Source: Ephemeroptericola cinctiostellae
GTDB lineage: Bacteria; Pseudomonadota; Gammaproteobacteria; Burkholderiales; Burkholderiaceae
DNA length: 64,000 nt
NCBI RefSeq assembly: GCF_003339525.1
Contig: NZ_CP031124.1
Location: 868,001 to 932,000, forward strand
Direction of reading: 5' to 3'
Below, in pieces: positions 19,991 through 29,149 of this stretch. The position numbers were made by a program, and so were the translations under genes. Position 1 is the stretch's first letter. Every line of letters begins with the position of its first letter. Under the pieces are notes generated by a model, which was not told where the DNA came from, ran no database searches, and saw only the letters and a list, made by a program, of their open reading frames with translations.

Positions 19991-20111
19991 AGGCTGATTG
20001 AGTCCACGAACAATCCCCATTGCGTGCTTCGCAAAGATGAGCGGTTTTAACTGCGGCTGTACAACAATGGGACAAGCAAATCAATCCATCAATTAAACCG
20101 TCAAATTGTTC

Positions 20112-20597
20112 ATGAACCTTACCACAAAGAAGCGGCGCAATCCTTTGCACTGGATTGCTTGTTTTGAAGCAGCAAAAGGTGTCGTCGTTATATTGGCGGG
20201 CTTTGGACTGCTGTCCTTGCTGCACCGCGATGTTCAAGCCGTTGTGCATGAGTTGATTGATGCACTGAACATCAGTCCAACCCATCATTTGGTTGATGTG
20301 TTTTTAAAGCTGGTTGAGCATTTGAATGACCGTAATCTGTGGCAATTCGCGGGCATTGCTTTCATGTACGCCAGTGTGAGGCTGATTGAAGCGTATGGTT
20401 TATGGCATGATCGACAATGGGCTGAGTGGTTTGCGGCTTTGAGTGGCGCCATTTACTTGCCGATTGAAGTGTATGAGTTGAGCGTGCACTTGTCGACAAT
20501 CAAATTGTTGGTTTTTACGTTTAATGTGGTGATCGTCTCTTATTTGTCTTACAATTTGTGGCATAAGTCGGTCGTCTCGCGACATCAGCGAAAATGA
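20112..20597 (+). CDS. DUF2127 family membrane protein
   Basis: A 161-residue protein with four likely transmembrane segments. WIACFEAAKGVVVILAGFG near the start, the YASVRLIEAYGLW stretch in the middle and the Leu/Val-rich end match DUF2127, a predicted inner-membrane family of unknown function. The frame can start at a TTG at 20106, but the ATG two codons later is more likely. No good ribosome binding site is seen for either. Expression may depend on read-through from uppP. Confidence 0.8.
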   Translation: MNLTTKKRRNPLHWIACFEAAKGVVVILAGFGLLSLLHRDVQAVVHELIDALNISPTHHLVDVFLKLVEHLNDRNLWQFAGIAFMYASVRLIEAYGLWHDRQWAEWFAALSGAIYLPIEVYELSVHLSTIKLLVFTFNVVIVSYLSYNLWHKSVVSRHQRK

Positions 20598-20694
20598 ATT
20601 GCATGTGTTGTGTGAAGAATATGGGCGCACCCATTTCATGGTGCACACGCAGAAATGGTGCGATAAAATAAATACGGGTACAGGAATACAAACG

Positions 20695-21075
20695 ATGAAA
20701 AAAATCATACTGGCTGCCTCAGTGGTCGCACTCATTGCCGTGGCCATTGGTGTTAAATCATTGAGCGGCTCAGATGTTAAAGACAGCATGCAAGCCATGA
20801 AGAAAAACTATGCTGCAGCCATGAGCAGCACCGACATGAGTGAGTTCAGTCGATATGCTGCATTGTTGCAAGCTGCTGCACACGATGCCAGTCAGCAAAG
20901 TTATGATGGCAGCAAGCCCAATGAGATCATTTATCAAGCGGGAATGCTTGAACTGAATCAGGAAATGACAGCGCTCAATCAAGCCGTTGCTGCCAATGAC
21001 TTGTCAAAAGCCAAATCCATTCTCGCCAAAGTCAATGACAGCAAGAAAAAATACCACACTGCTTTGGGCGAGTGA
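20695..21075 (+). CDS. cytochrome b562 family protein
   Basis: A 126-residue exported or membrane-anchored protein with an N-terminal hydrophobic segment (3-20) and a four-helix body. The pattern DVKDSMQAMKKNY at the start of the body and KKKYHTALGE at the end matches soluble cytochrome b562 of E. coli, whose heme ligands are a Met in helix 1 and a His in helix 4. The equivalents here are M32 and H121. No CXXCH is present, so heme would be non-covalent. A frame opens at 20599, but the ATG at 20695 has AGGA nine bases upstream and precedes the signal sequence. The next gene encodes a second member. Confidence 0.82.
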   Translation: MKKIILAASVVALIAVAIGVKSLSGSDVKDSMQAMKKNYAAAMSSTDMSEFSRYAALLQAAAHDASQQSYDGSKPNEIIYQAGMLELNQEMTALNQAVAANDLSKAKSILAKVNDSKKKYHTALGE

Positions 21076-21239
21076 GCGATAAAAAGTGAACGGATTGTTG
21101 TCGAGTAAGGCGTGAAAAAGACCGATCAGGTGCGGCGTTGTGTTGTCTGTGGTCTTTTTTAAAATTGCAAAGTAAAATCATGCAGGCAATCGAACTGTTG
21201 TATATTGTCCGTGATCCACTACACCATAAGGAGACATCC

Positions 21240-21659
21240 ATGATTTCAACACGCATTCAAACATTTAAAAAGTCCTTCACTGTGGGGCTGAGCATGGTTG
21301 CTTTGGGTTTGGTTGCTTGCACGACACCCACTTACACCAACACCCCCGCTGTCAGCATCAAAACGTCGATGCAAGGCATGGGGGCTGCATTTAAAGCGGC
21401 GATGGAGAGCACCACCATGGCACAGTTCAATACGCAGGCAGCACTGTTTCAATACAACCTCATGAATGCCAACAACAGCACCTATAACGGGACATTGGAA
21501 GAGCAGGCTTTGTACCGTCAAGGCATGATGGAAATGAAAATTGGCCTCGCGGAACTCAATGCTGCGATTGTTAAGAATGATTTGGCGCGCTCAAAAGCCG
21601 CTTTGAGCAGTTTGCTGGTGATTCGCGGGAAATACCATCCGTTGCTGAAAAAATCGTAA
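21240..21659 (+). CDS. cytochrome b562-like lipoprotein
   Basis: A 139-residue protein with a lipoprotein signal ending at LGLVAC (C27 lipidated, then TT). The body is a four-helix bundle like its neighbour: M44 in KTSMQGMG and H133 in KYHPLL are 89 residues apart, the same spacing as M32 and H121 of the upstream protein. It would hold non-covalent heme b on a membrane-tethered scaffold. TAAGGAG lies seven bases before the ATG at 21240, so the start is clear. It is 164 bp from the first copy and ends just before a very long terminator. Function in electron transfer is inferred; the family also includes stress-related paralogues. Confidence 0.78.
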   Translation: MISTRIQTFKKSFTVGLSMVALGLVACTTPTYTNTPAVSIKTSMQGMGAAFKAAMESTTMAQFNTQAALFQYNLMNANNSTYNGTLEEQALYRQGMMEMKIGLAELNAAIVKNDLARSKAALSSLLVIRGKYHPLLKKS

Positions 21660-21737
21660 ATATAAGGTGGGTGCTTCGTTTGAGTTCTCTTCTTTGCTGC
21701 CGCACCGCTTGAAAAGACAAAACGAAGTTGAATTTAA

Positions 21738-21791
21738 TTCACCCATAAAAAAATCGCTTGATATCAATCAAGCGATTTTTTTATGGGTGAA
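21738..21791. terminator. 25-bp bidirectional terminator between b562 lipoprotein and gdhA
   Basis: A perfect 25-bp inverted repeat (21738-21762 and 21767-21791) around an ATCA loop, containing ATCGCTTGAT and seven A:T pairs that give U runs on both strands. It separates two converging genes. Confidence 0.93.
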
Positions 21792-21844
21792 GCAATGCAG
21801 ATGTGATTGAAAAATATTTTTTAAATCACATAGAGCTTTTTTGT

Positions 21845-23188
21845 TTAATACACACCTTGTGCAATCATCGCCTCAGCAACTTTCACAAAACCAGCAATGT
21901 TCGCACCGTCCACATAGTTCACTGAACCATCGGCTTGCGTGCCATATTTCACGCAGTTTTGATGGATGTCCTTCATGATCGCGTGCAATTTGGCATCGAC
22001 CTCTTCGCGAGTCCATGACAAACGAATTGCATTTTGGCTCATTTCCAAGCCTGAAGTGGCGACACCACCTGCATTAGAGGCTTTGCCTGGGGCAAACATG
22101 ATGCCCGCATGCAAGAATGCTTCAACGGCTTCCAATGTTGATGGCATGTTTGCACCTTCGGACACGCAGATGATGCCATTGGCGAGCAATGCTTTTGCAT
22201 CGTCTTCGTTCAATTCATTTTGTGTGGCGCAAGGCAAAGCCAAGTCGGCTTTGATGTGCCAAGGGCGTTGACCCGCTTCAAAAGCATGGCCATTAGCGGC
22301 TGCGAATGCCGACAAGCGACCACGTTGCACATTTTTCAGCTCCATGATGGCAGCCAATTTGGTGGCATCAATGCCTTCGGGGATGTGAATTGTGCCTTCA
22401 GAATCAGACAAGGTGATGACTTTTGCGCCCAATTGAGTGGCTTTTTCACACGCATATTGTGCAACGTTGCCAGAGCCTGAAATCAACACTGTTTTGCCTG
22501 TCAAAGAGTCGCCTTTGTGTGCCAGCATTTCCTGAGCGAAATACACCGTGCCGTAGCCCGTCGCTTCTGGGCGCACCAATGAGCCGCCGAAAGTGATGCC
22601 TTTGCCTGTAAATACGCTGCCCGTGTCATTTGAGTATTTCTTCATGTAGCCTGTCATGAAGCCGACTTCGCGTGCACCCACGCCGATGTCACCCGCAGGC
22701 ACGTCCGTATTCGGGCCAATGTGACGGTACAACTCACCCATCAACGCTTGGCAAAAACGCATGACTTCAGCGTCTGATTTACCTTTAGGGTCGAAGTCGG
22801 AGCCACCTTTGCCGCCGCCCATGGGCAGGGTGGTGAGTGAGTTTTTGAAGGTTTGTTCAAACGCTAAAAACTTCAAAATAGACAGGTTGACTGAAGGGTG
22901 GAAGCGCATGCCGCCTTTGTAAGGGCCGATGGCATTGTTGTGCTGGATGCGGAAGGCGCGGTTCACTTGCGTGTTGCCTGCATCGTCGACCCAGCTCACA
23001 CGAAATTGAATCACGCGTTCTGGCTCAACCAAACGTTCCAATACCGCATAGCTTGCGTATTTTGGATTTTTTTCAATAAATGGCCACAAGCTGGTCATGA
23101 CTTCTTTAACCGCTTGCAAAAATTCAGGTTGATTGGGGTCGCGGCGAGCAACGTAAGCTAAAAAATCTTCTAAAGACGCATAAGCCAT
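21845..23188 (-). CDS. gdhA: NADP-specific glutamate dehydrogenase
   Basis: Cytoplasmic hexameric enzyme that makes glutamate from 2-oxoglutarate and ammonium with NADPH. It is 447 residues long, exactly the E. coli GdhA length. The active-site lysine region is LPMGGGKGGSDFDPKG and the nucleotide-binding fold shows VLISGSGNVAQYA. AAGGA sits about eight bases upstream of the ATG at 23188. It converges with the cytochrome b562-like genes and ends in a shared terminator. It appears to be transcribed alone. Confidence 0.97.
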   Translation of the reverse strand: MAYASLEDFLAYVARRDPNQPEFLQAVKEVMTSLWPFIEKNPKYASYAVLERLVEPERVIQFRVSWVDDAGNTQVNRAFRIQHNNAIGPYKGGMRFHPSVNLSILKFLAFEQTFKNSLTTLPMGGGKGGSDFDPKGKSDAEVMRFCQALMGELYRHIGPNTDVPAGDIGVGAREVGFMTGYMKKYSNDTGSVFTGKGITFGGSLVRPEATGYGTVYFAQEMLAHKGDSLTGKTVLISGSGNVAQYACEKATQLGAKVITLSDSEGTIHIPEGIDATKLAAIMELKNVQRGRLSAFAAANGHAFEAGQRPWHIKADLALPCATQNELNEDDAKALLANGIICVSEGANMPSTLEAVEAFLHAGIMFAPGKASNAGGVATSGLEMSQNAIRLSWTREEVDAKLHAIMKDIHQNCVKYGTQADGSVNYVDGANIAGFVKVAEAMIAQGVY

Positions 23189-23747
23189 GTGGAAATCCTT
23201 CTTTTCTCGTGTGTGGGTTGTTTTATTGTGTCACTTATTAAGTGATCGTAAAAGTTTGAATCTGCATCATTCTAACCTGTTTAAATGGATAAAACAAATG
23301 ATAAAGCCGTGTATTTATGAGCTTTTTTGGTGTTTTGTCATGGTGCGGCGCAATGTAATTGGCAGGTTTGTTGTTTTTTATGCTGTCACTATTTTTTGTG
23401 TTTTTATGTGTGATTGTAATTTTTGATCGTCAATTGATGGTCAATTTTAAAGGTGTTGGGCTTATAAAAAGGAAGGCAATAAAAAAACGGCTTGTGAAAG
23501 CCGTTTTGGTTTTATGGTTTTATATGGAAGGTGAATGAGTCAGAGAAAAAAATGCGAGAAGCGCGGAGTCAGTTTGTTTTTTTAAGCACGTTGATTCAAT
23601 GGGGGCGAAGTCCCACAAGCAGTTTGTGATTAACCCTTTGATGTTTAACTTCAGTCAGTGGTTTTCCTGATGCCGATTTGAGCTTAAATCACAGGAAAAG
23701 TAAGTTTTGACTTGGCCGTATTTCCCATGTTTCCTTCACGTATGTCC
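23189..23747. other. 559-bp intergenic region, gdhA promoter side and rpiA 3' region
   Basis: No convincing gene. A 79-codon plus-strand frame begins on the complement of the gdhA start, has no ribosome binding site and resembles nothing. The first 270 bp is AT-rich and should hold the gdhA promoter. After the rpiA terminator (23481-23507) the stretch 23508-23747 has small hairpins: GGG-CGAAGT-CCC, CACAA-N5-TTGTG, and TTTTCCTG pairing with CAGGAAAA near 23662-23699. These may be rpiA 3' UTR structure. Confidence 0.5.
23481..23507 (-). terminator. terminator downstream of rpiA
   Basis: A 10-bp stem AAAACGGCTT / AAGCCGTTTT with a four-base loop; on the minus strand it is followed by seven T's. 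It is about 240 nt past the rpiA stop, implying an unusually long 3' UTR, or it ends a separate minus-strand transcript. Confidence 0.78.
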
Positions 23748-24422
23748 TTAATATTCTGTGACTTTTACACCATCCTCTGTGGCAATCAAGGCGATGTCGG
23801 CTGCGTTTTGTGCAAAAATACCCACCGTCAATACACCTGGAATGATCGACAGTTGAATTTCCAAAGCCAAGGGTTCCGTGATGTTCAGGCCGTGCACGTC
23901 CAGTATGTGGCAGCCATTGTCGGTGATCAGTGGCGAACCATCGGCATTTTTGCGCCAAACGGGTTGTCCACCTAAATCGCTTAACTGGCGGGCAACGGCT
24001 TGGCGTGCGAGTGGCACGACTTCGACAGGCAGGGGGAATTTGCCTAGAACCTTGACCTCTTTACTCGCGTCGGCGATGCAAATGAATTGTTCGGCGATGG
24101 ATGCGCAGATTTTCTCGCGCGTGTGTGCCGCGCCGCCGCCTTTGATCATGTTGCCTTCAGGGTCGATTTCGTCAGCACCATCAATGTAAACGGGGACGGA
24201 TTCGACCTCGTTCACGTCGAATACTTTGATGCCGTGTCCTTCGAGGCGTTGTTTGGTGCGCTCCGAACTGGCAATCGCACCCACAATGTTGTCCTTGATG
24301 AGGGCGAGTTCGTCGATGAACAGGTCCGCAGTCGAGCCTGTGCCCACGCCGATGATGGCGTTGAGCGGTACGTATTCGATGGCTTTTTGCGCGACGAGGC
24401 GTTTGAGGTCGTTTTGGTTCAT
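23748..24422 (-). CDS. rpiA: ribose-5-phosphate isomerase A
   Basis: Interconverts ribose 5-phosphate and ribulose 5-phosphate in the pentose phosphate pathway. The 224 residues match the family. Conserved parts include [13 protein letters not shown] near the N-terminus, [10 protein letters not shown] and [14 protein letters not shown], which supply the phosphate-binding, catalytic Asp and Lys/Glu residues. The ATG at 24422 is preceded by GGGA. It lies downstream of mutL on the same strand, separated by 122 bp that contains a four-copy 15-bp tandem repeat immediately upstream of its start. Confidence 0.97.
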   Translation of the reverse strand: MNQNDLKRLVAQKAIEYVPLNAIIGVGTGSTADLFIDELALIKDNIVGAIASSERTKQRLEGHGIKVFDVNEVESVPVYIDGADEIDPEGNMIKGGGAAHTREKICASIAEQFICIADASKEVKVLGKFPLPVEVVPLARQAVARQLSDLGGQPVWRKNADGSPLITDNGCHILDVHGLNITEPLALEIQLSIIPGVLTVGIFAQNAADIALIATEDGVKVTEY

Positions 24423-24438
24423 GGAAATCCCAAGGTTA

Positions 24439-24498
24439 AAGTTAAAAGAGTATGAGTTAAAAGCGAAAGAGTTAAGAGCTAATGAGTTAAAAGAGTCT
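24439..24498 (-). repeat. four 15-bp tandem repeats upstream of rpiA
   Basis: Four contiguous imperfect 15-mers on the plus strand: AAGTTAAAAGAGTAT, GAGTTAAAAGCGAAA, GAGTTAAGAGCTAAT and GAGTTAAAAGAGTCT. They lie 17 bp upstream of the rpiA start on the minus strand, in the likely 5' UTR or promoter, so copy-number change could alter expression. No function is established. Confidence 0.75.
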
Positions 24499-24544
24499 GT
24501 TCATTTTTCTAGTCAAATCATGTGTGCTGAATCGGCCGATTTAT

Positions 24545-26470
24545 TTATTGTCCTCGCATAAACAACCCGTCGAGCTGTTTCATCGACATGTGCACCCAAG
24601 TGGGGCGGCCGTGATTGCATTGGTTGGCGCGTTCTGTGGCCTCCATGTCGCGCAGGAGTTGGTTCATTTCGGGCAAGGTCAGGCTGCGGTTGGCGCGTAC
24701 AGCACCGTGGCAGGCGAGTGTGCCGAGCAATTCATTGCGCTTTTCGGTGAGGACGTGGCTGGCGCCAAATTCAGCAATGTCGGTCAGTACGGCACGCGCC
24801 AATTCGATGGCATCGGCTTGCTTGAGCAGGGCAGGGACGCTGCGGATGGCGATTTCATTTTGTCCGAGCGGGGTCAATGACAGGCCGATGTGCTCCAGCA
24901 CGGGGGCACATTCAGGCTCGTGTAGGGTGGCGATTTCGCGTGGTGAAGCGGCGAAACGAATGGGCAACAGCAGGTCTTGGCGGGTCAGAGGCGCGTGGTC
25001 AATCATGTTTTTGAGGCGTTCATACACAATGCGTTCATGGGCGGCATGCATGTCGACCAAGATCAGACCCTGTGTGTTTTGTGCGAGCACGTAAACCCCG
25101 TGGATTTGAGCGATGGCGAAACCAAGGGGAAATTCTTCCTGTGCCTGCTCAAAACCATGCGGTGCCGCAGGTGTGTCGTTGTTGGCAGGGTGAGAGCCAA
25201 ATATTTCAAAATGATCTGCTGTTGAATGCGTTGTGGAGGCGTCAAATCGCTCGGGATGGGTGGGTGAGCGCAGCAACTCAAGGTAGCTGCGCGTGGTTTG
25301 AGCCAATTGCAAAGGGTGCTGATAAGGGGCATTGTAAGGTGTTGCTTTTGACTCGGTGTGTGTCGTTTGAGTGCTTGGGGTGCTTACACTCGATGCATTG
25401 GCTGGCGTTGAATTGAACACGTCGTGCTCGACATTCAAGTCATTGCTTGTTGTGATGCGTGAGCTGGCCGTTTGCGCCAAAGATTTTTTGAGGGCATTGG
25501 CGATGAATTGATGCATTGCACCGCTGTCACGGAAACGAACTTCGGTTTTGGCGGGGTGAACGTTGACATCAACCCCTTGTGCGGGGCAATCGAGGAACAG
25601 CACGTAAGCTGGGAAACGTGCATGATGCAAGACATCGGCATAGGCCGTGCGAATGGCGTGATTGACCACTTTATCGCGCACGAAGCGTTGATTGATGTAA
25701 GCGTATTGCGTGTCGGCACGAGCGCGGGCGACATCAGGCGGGCAAATCATTCCAACCAATTGCAATTCACCCACCGCTTGATTGACCCAAATCGCGTGCT
25801 CTGGCAGGTTTTTGCCGAGCACGTCTTGGATGCGCGTTTGCCAATCGGTCACAGGGTAGAACGCGGAGACTTTATCGTTGTGGCTGAGGCTGAAGGCGCA
25901 GTGTGGATTGGCCAAAGCGGCGCGGGTGAAATGTTCGACACAATGGCTCAATTCAGTGCCATCGGTTTTGAGGAATTTGCGTCGGGCGGGGGTGTTGTAA
26001 TACAAGTGCGAGACTTCGATGCGAGTGCCCACTTCGCCTGAAGATGCTTGATGCTGCCATGTGCCGCTGCTGTTGTCGATGGATGTGGCGTGGTGCGCAT
26101 CGTCATTGCGGCTGGTCAAGCGCATTTGTGCCACAGAGGCAATAGAGGCCAATGCCTCACCACGAAAACCCATTGACTCAACGTGTTCCAACTCATCAAG
26201 CGAGCGGATTTTGCTGGTCGCGTGGCGCGTGATCGCCAGAGGCAATTGATCGGCGGCAATGCCACAGCCGTTGTCTGTAATGTCAATCAGGGTTTTGCCG
26301 CCCTCCACCAAACGCAAGCGAATATCGGTTGCGCCCGCATCCAAAGCATTTTCCAGCAGCTCCTTGACCACCGATGCAGGGCGCTCGACCACTTCACCTG
26401 CTGCAATTTGGCTGATGAGGTGATCGGGCAGTTCGAGGATGGCACGTTGCGGGGCGAGGCGGATTTTCAT
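24545..26470 (-). CDS. mutL: DNA mismatch repair protein MutL (endonuclease-type)
   Basis: GHKL ATPase that links MutS mismatch recognition to strand removal. The N-terminal motifs are ELLENALDAGATDI, DNGCGI, TRHATSKI and GFRGEALASI. A low-complexity Ser/Thr/Pro-rich linker lies around residues 350-440. The C-terminal dimer domain contains DMHAAHERIVYE (from D473), which fits the DQHA(X)2E(X)4E metal-binding motif of nicking MutL proteins and is absent from E. coli MutL. The protein is therefore probably an endonuclease and the organism MutH-independent. The 641-residue length is normal. The ribosome binding site is poor. miaA, often next to mutL, is not present; rpiA follows. Confidence 0.97.
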   Translation of the reverse strand: MKIRLAPQRAILELPDHLISQIAAGEVVERPASVVKELLENALDAGATDIRLRLVEGGKTLIDITDNGCGIAADQLPLAITRHATSKIRSLDELEHVESMGFRGEALASIASVAQMRLTSRNDDAHHATSIDNSSGTWQHQASSGEVGTRIEVSHLYYNTPARRKFLKTDGTELSHCVEHFTRAALANPHCAFSLSHNDKVSAFYPVTDWQTRIQDVLGKNLPEHAIWVNQAVGELQLVGMICPPDVARARADTQYAYINQRFVRDKVVNHAIRTAYADVLHHARFPAYVLFLDCPAQGVDVNVHPAKTEVRFRDSGAMHQFIANALKKSLAQTASSRITTSNDLNVEHDVFNSTPANASSVSTPSTQTTHTESKATPYNAPYQHPLQLAQTTRSYLELLRSPTHPERFDASTTHSTADHFEIFGSHPANNDTPAAPHGFEQAQEEFPLGFAIAQIHGVYVLAQNTQGLILVDMHAAHERIVYERLKNMIDHAPLTRQDLLLPIRFAASPREIATLHEPECAPVLEHIGLSLTPLGQNEIAIRSVPALLKQADAIELARAVLTDIAEFGASHVLTEKRNELLGTLACHGAVRANRSLTLPEMNQLLRDMEATERANQCNHGRPTWVHMSMKQLDGLFMRGQ

Positions 26471-26704
26471 GGGGATGTCGAAATGAAAGGAAAATGTATT
26501 TTACAGGAGTTTTATGCTTCTCTGCGTTTTTGCTGTGAGCGGGTTGCTGATGAAGGGCATGTGGTTCACATGGTTCATTTGTGGCCTTGTGTTTCGGAGG
26601 CGTTGCCAATATGATGTTGCGAAAAGTTTAGAGACCGTCGTGTGTGCGATCAGAGCGGGTTTGTCAGTGCGGGGTTGTAGTGAGGATTCATCCGTTTCTT
26701 TTTC

Positions 26705-26742
26705 AAATAACAACAGCCCCATTTTAGGGGCTGTTGTTATTT
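26705..26742 (-). terminator. terminator overlapping the rppH stop codon
   Basis: A perfect 16-bp stem (26705-26720 with 26727-26742) and six-base loop built on AACAACAGCCCC. The rppH stop codon at 26737-26739 lies inside the stem. The 266-bp spacer to mutL (26471-26736) holds no other feature I can support. Confidence 0.85.
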
Positions 26743-27282
26743 TGGCTGAAACAGTTTGTCGGGTGTGGGTAGAATGCTGGATGTTTTTGAATGTGTGCCC
26801 AATGCACGGTTTTGAAACAGCAGCCGTGCGAGTTCCTCAAGCGCTTGTTGATACACATCGCGTTTGAAGTCAATCACATCCTCAAGGGGGATCCAATAGT
26901 CGTTCCAGCGCCAAGCATCAAATTCGGGATGAGTGCTGGCACGTAAGTTGACGTGGTGATCGCGGCCAACCATTCGGAGCAAAAACCAGATTTGCTTTTG
27001 CCCTTTGTAGTGGTTGCGAAAATCGCGTTTGACCCAGCGGGTCGGCACATCGTAGCGCAGCCAATTGCGGGTGCGACCGATGATTTTAACGTGCTCAGGA
27101 AGTAGTCCTGTCTCCTCATATAACTCACGCAGCATGGCTTGTTCGGGATTTTCACCGTGAGCGATGCCACCTTGTGGAAACTGCCACGAATGCTCGCGGA
27201 TGCGCTTTCCCCAAAAAACCTGATTGCGTGAATTGACCAAAATGATGCCGACATTCGGGCGATAACCTTCTTTGTCGAGCAT
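26737..27282 (-). CDS. rppH: RNA pyrophosphohydrolase RppH
   Basis: Nudix hydrolase that removes pyrophosphate from mRNA 5' ends and so triggers RNase E-dependent decay. The Nudix box is intact: it begins [11 protein letters not shown] and continues to the REL-x-EETG core. The 181 residues from the ATG at 27282 fit the proteobacterial enzyme. A frame opens 11 codons earlier, but GAGGA just before 27282 decides the start. It diverges from proS over 117 bp, a common Burkholderiales arrangement, and ends within a hairpin terminator. Confidence 0.95.
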   Translation of the reverse strand: MLDKEGYRPNVGIILVNSRNQVFWGKRIREHSWQFPQGGIAHGENPEQAMLRELYEETGLLPEHVKIIGRTRNWLRYDVPTRWVKRDFRNHYKGQKQIWFLLRMVGRDHHVNLRASTHPEFDAWRWNDYWIPLEDVIDFKRDVYQQALEELARLLFQNRALGTHSKTSSILPTPDKLFQPK

Positions 27283-27399
27283 TTTTTCCTCAATAAATGA
27301 ATTACAATAGCGCAATTATAACGCAGCGCAAAAGCAACAGCCGAGTTTTTTCATGCGTGAGGTCAATCTTTTTATTTAATTTTTACAAGTGAATGTGTC

Positions 27400-29142
27400 A
27401 TGAAAGCCAGTCAGTTTTTCATCAGTACCCTTAAAGAAGCCCCAGCCGAAGCAGAAATCATCAGCCATCAGCTCATGATGCGTGCTGGTCTTATTAAACG
27501 CATCGGCAGCGGGATTTATACCTATATGCCAATGGGTTTGCGCAGTGTGCGTAAGGTCGAGCAGATCATCCGTGAGGAGATGAATAAAGCGGGGGCGATG
27601 GAGTTGCTCATGCCTGCGGTGCAGCCTGCTGAGTTGTGGCAAGAATCAGGGCGTTGGGAGCAATATGGCCCAGAGCTTTTGCGCTTTAAGGATCGTCATG
27701 GACGTGATTTTGTCGTGGGCCCGACGCACGAAGAGGTCATCACCGATTTGGCACGTCGTGACATTAAAAGCTATAAACAACTGCCTGTAAATTGGTACCA
27801 GATTCAAGCCAAATTCCGTGATGAAATTCGCCCGCGTTTTGGCGTGATGCGGGGGCGTGAATTCATCATGAAGGATGCGTATTCGTTTGATAAAGATGAA
27901 GCGGGCATGGTGGTGTCGTACAACACAATGTATGCGGCGTACACCGCGATTTTCACACGCTTGGGCTTGAATTTCCGAGCGGTGGCTGCGGACAATGGTT
28001 CGATTGGTGGTTCAGGCTCGCACGAATTTCACGTCATTGCTGAAACGGGTGAAGATGACATCGTATACAACCCAAACAGTGACTATGCGGCGAACATTGA
28101 AGCGGCAGAGGCCGTGAGCATGCTGGCTGAGCGTGCCGCTGCGACGCAAACGATGCTTAAAACAGCCACACCCCGCTGTGGAAAGTGCGAAGAAGTGGCG
28201 CAGTTTTTAAATATTCCGTTGATCAGCAATGTGAAATCCATCGTGCTGGCGGTGGATCATGAAAATGAAGCGGGCGAATTGAGCGTGCAAGTGGTTTTGG
28301 TGTTGGTGCGCGCCGATCACAGCTTGAATGAAGTGAAATTGTCAAAAATTGACGGCCTGAGCACAACGCGCATGGCGACTGAAGCTGAAATTGCTACGGC
28401 GTTCAACACCACGCCTGGTTACATTGGTCCTGTTGCCACCGCGCAAAAGGTGCTTGTCGTTGCGGATAAAACCGTGGCGAACATGAGTGATTTTGTGTGC
28501 GGTGCGAACGATGTTGGTTTCCATTATGTGGGTGTGAATTGGGGGCGTGATTTGCCTGAACCGGACGTGATTGCGGATGTGCGCAATGTGGTGGCTGGTG
28601 ATCCTGCACCCGATGGCAATGGCACGGTGGATATTTGCCGTGGTATTGAGGTTGGACATGTGTTTCAACTGGGCACGAAGTATTCTGAGGCCATGAAAGC
28701 CACATTCTTGGATGAAAATGGCAAACCGCAGCCACTCGTGATGGGCTGTTATGGCATTGGCGTGACCCGTATTTTGGGCGCGGCGATTGAGCAAAATTTT
28801 GATGTACGCGGGATTGTGTGGCCTGCTGCGATTGCACCTTTCCAAGTGGTGATTTGTCCCGTTGGCGCCGACAAAAACGAACAGGTTCGTGATGAATCAC
28901 AAAAACTCTACGAGACCTTGCTGCAAGCGGGTGTGGATGTGATTTTGGATGACCGTGGCGAGCGTCCGGGTTCGATGTTCGCGGACTGGGAGTTGATCGG
29001 TGTCCCACATCGTGTGACCATTGGTGATCGGGGCCTGAAAGAAGATGGCATGGTTGAATACCGTGGTCGTCGCGATGAGGCGGCAACCAAGTTTACGCCT
29101 GCGGATGTGGCGGCACATGTGTTGACACAGCTGAAAGCTTAA
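27400..29142 (+). CDS. proS: prolyl-tRNA synthetase
   Basis: Class II aminoacyl-tRNA synthetase of the bacterial type with an editing insertion (INS) between motifs 2 and 3, about residues 225-400. Visible landmarks are the N-terminal [27 protein letters not shown], the motif 2 region [16 protein letters not shown], and motif 3 near [13 protein letters not shown]; the anticodon-binding domain ends the 580-residue protein. The start at ATG 27400 matches the family N-terminus [13 protein letters not shown]. The lytic transglycosylase gene begins seven bases after its stop, so they are probably cotranscribed. Confidence 0.98.
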   Translation: MKASQFFISTLKEAPAEAEIISHQLMMRAGLIKRIGSGIYTYMPMGLRSVRKVEQIIREEMNKAGAMELLMPAVQPAELWQESGRWEQYGPELLRFKDRHGRDFVVGPTHEEVITDLARRDIKSYKQLPVNWYQIQAKFRDEIRPRFGVMRGREFIMKDAYSFDKDEAGMVVSYNTMYAAYTAIFTRLGLNFRAVAADNGSIGGSGSHEFHVIAETGEDDIVYNPNSDYAANIEAAEAVSMLAERAAATQTMLKTATPRCGKCEEVAQFLNIPLISNVKSIVLAVDHENEAGELSVQVVLVLVRADHSLNEVKLSKIDGLSTTRMATEAEIATAFNTTPGYIGPVATAQKVLVVADKTVANMSDFVCGANDVGFHYVGVNWGRDLPEPDVIADVRNVVAGDPAPDGNGTVDICRGIEVGHVFQLGTKYSEAMKATFLDENGKPQPLVMGCYGIGVTRILGAAIEQNFDVRGIVWPAAIAPFQVVICPVGADKNEQVRDESQKLYETLLQAGVDVILDDRGERPGSMFADWELIGVPHRVTIGDRGLKEDGMVEYRGRRDEAATKFTPADVAAHVLTQLKA

Positions 29143-29149
29143 TCACCCC

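Noticed and set aside
23187..23426. 79-codon plus-strand frame upstream of gdhA
   Set aside because: Its ATG is the complement of the gdhA start region, it has no ribosome binding site, and its composition (Cys, Phe, Trp rich) looks like translated AT-rich spacer.
26514..26867. 117-codon plus-strand frame between mutL and rppH
   Set aside because: It runs antisense into rppH and through the rppH terminator; no family resemblance.
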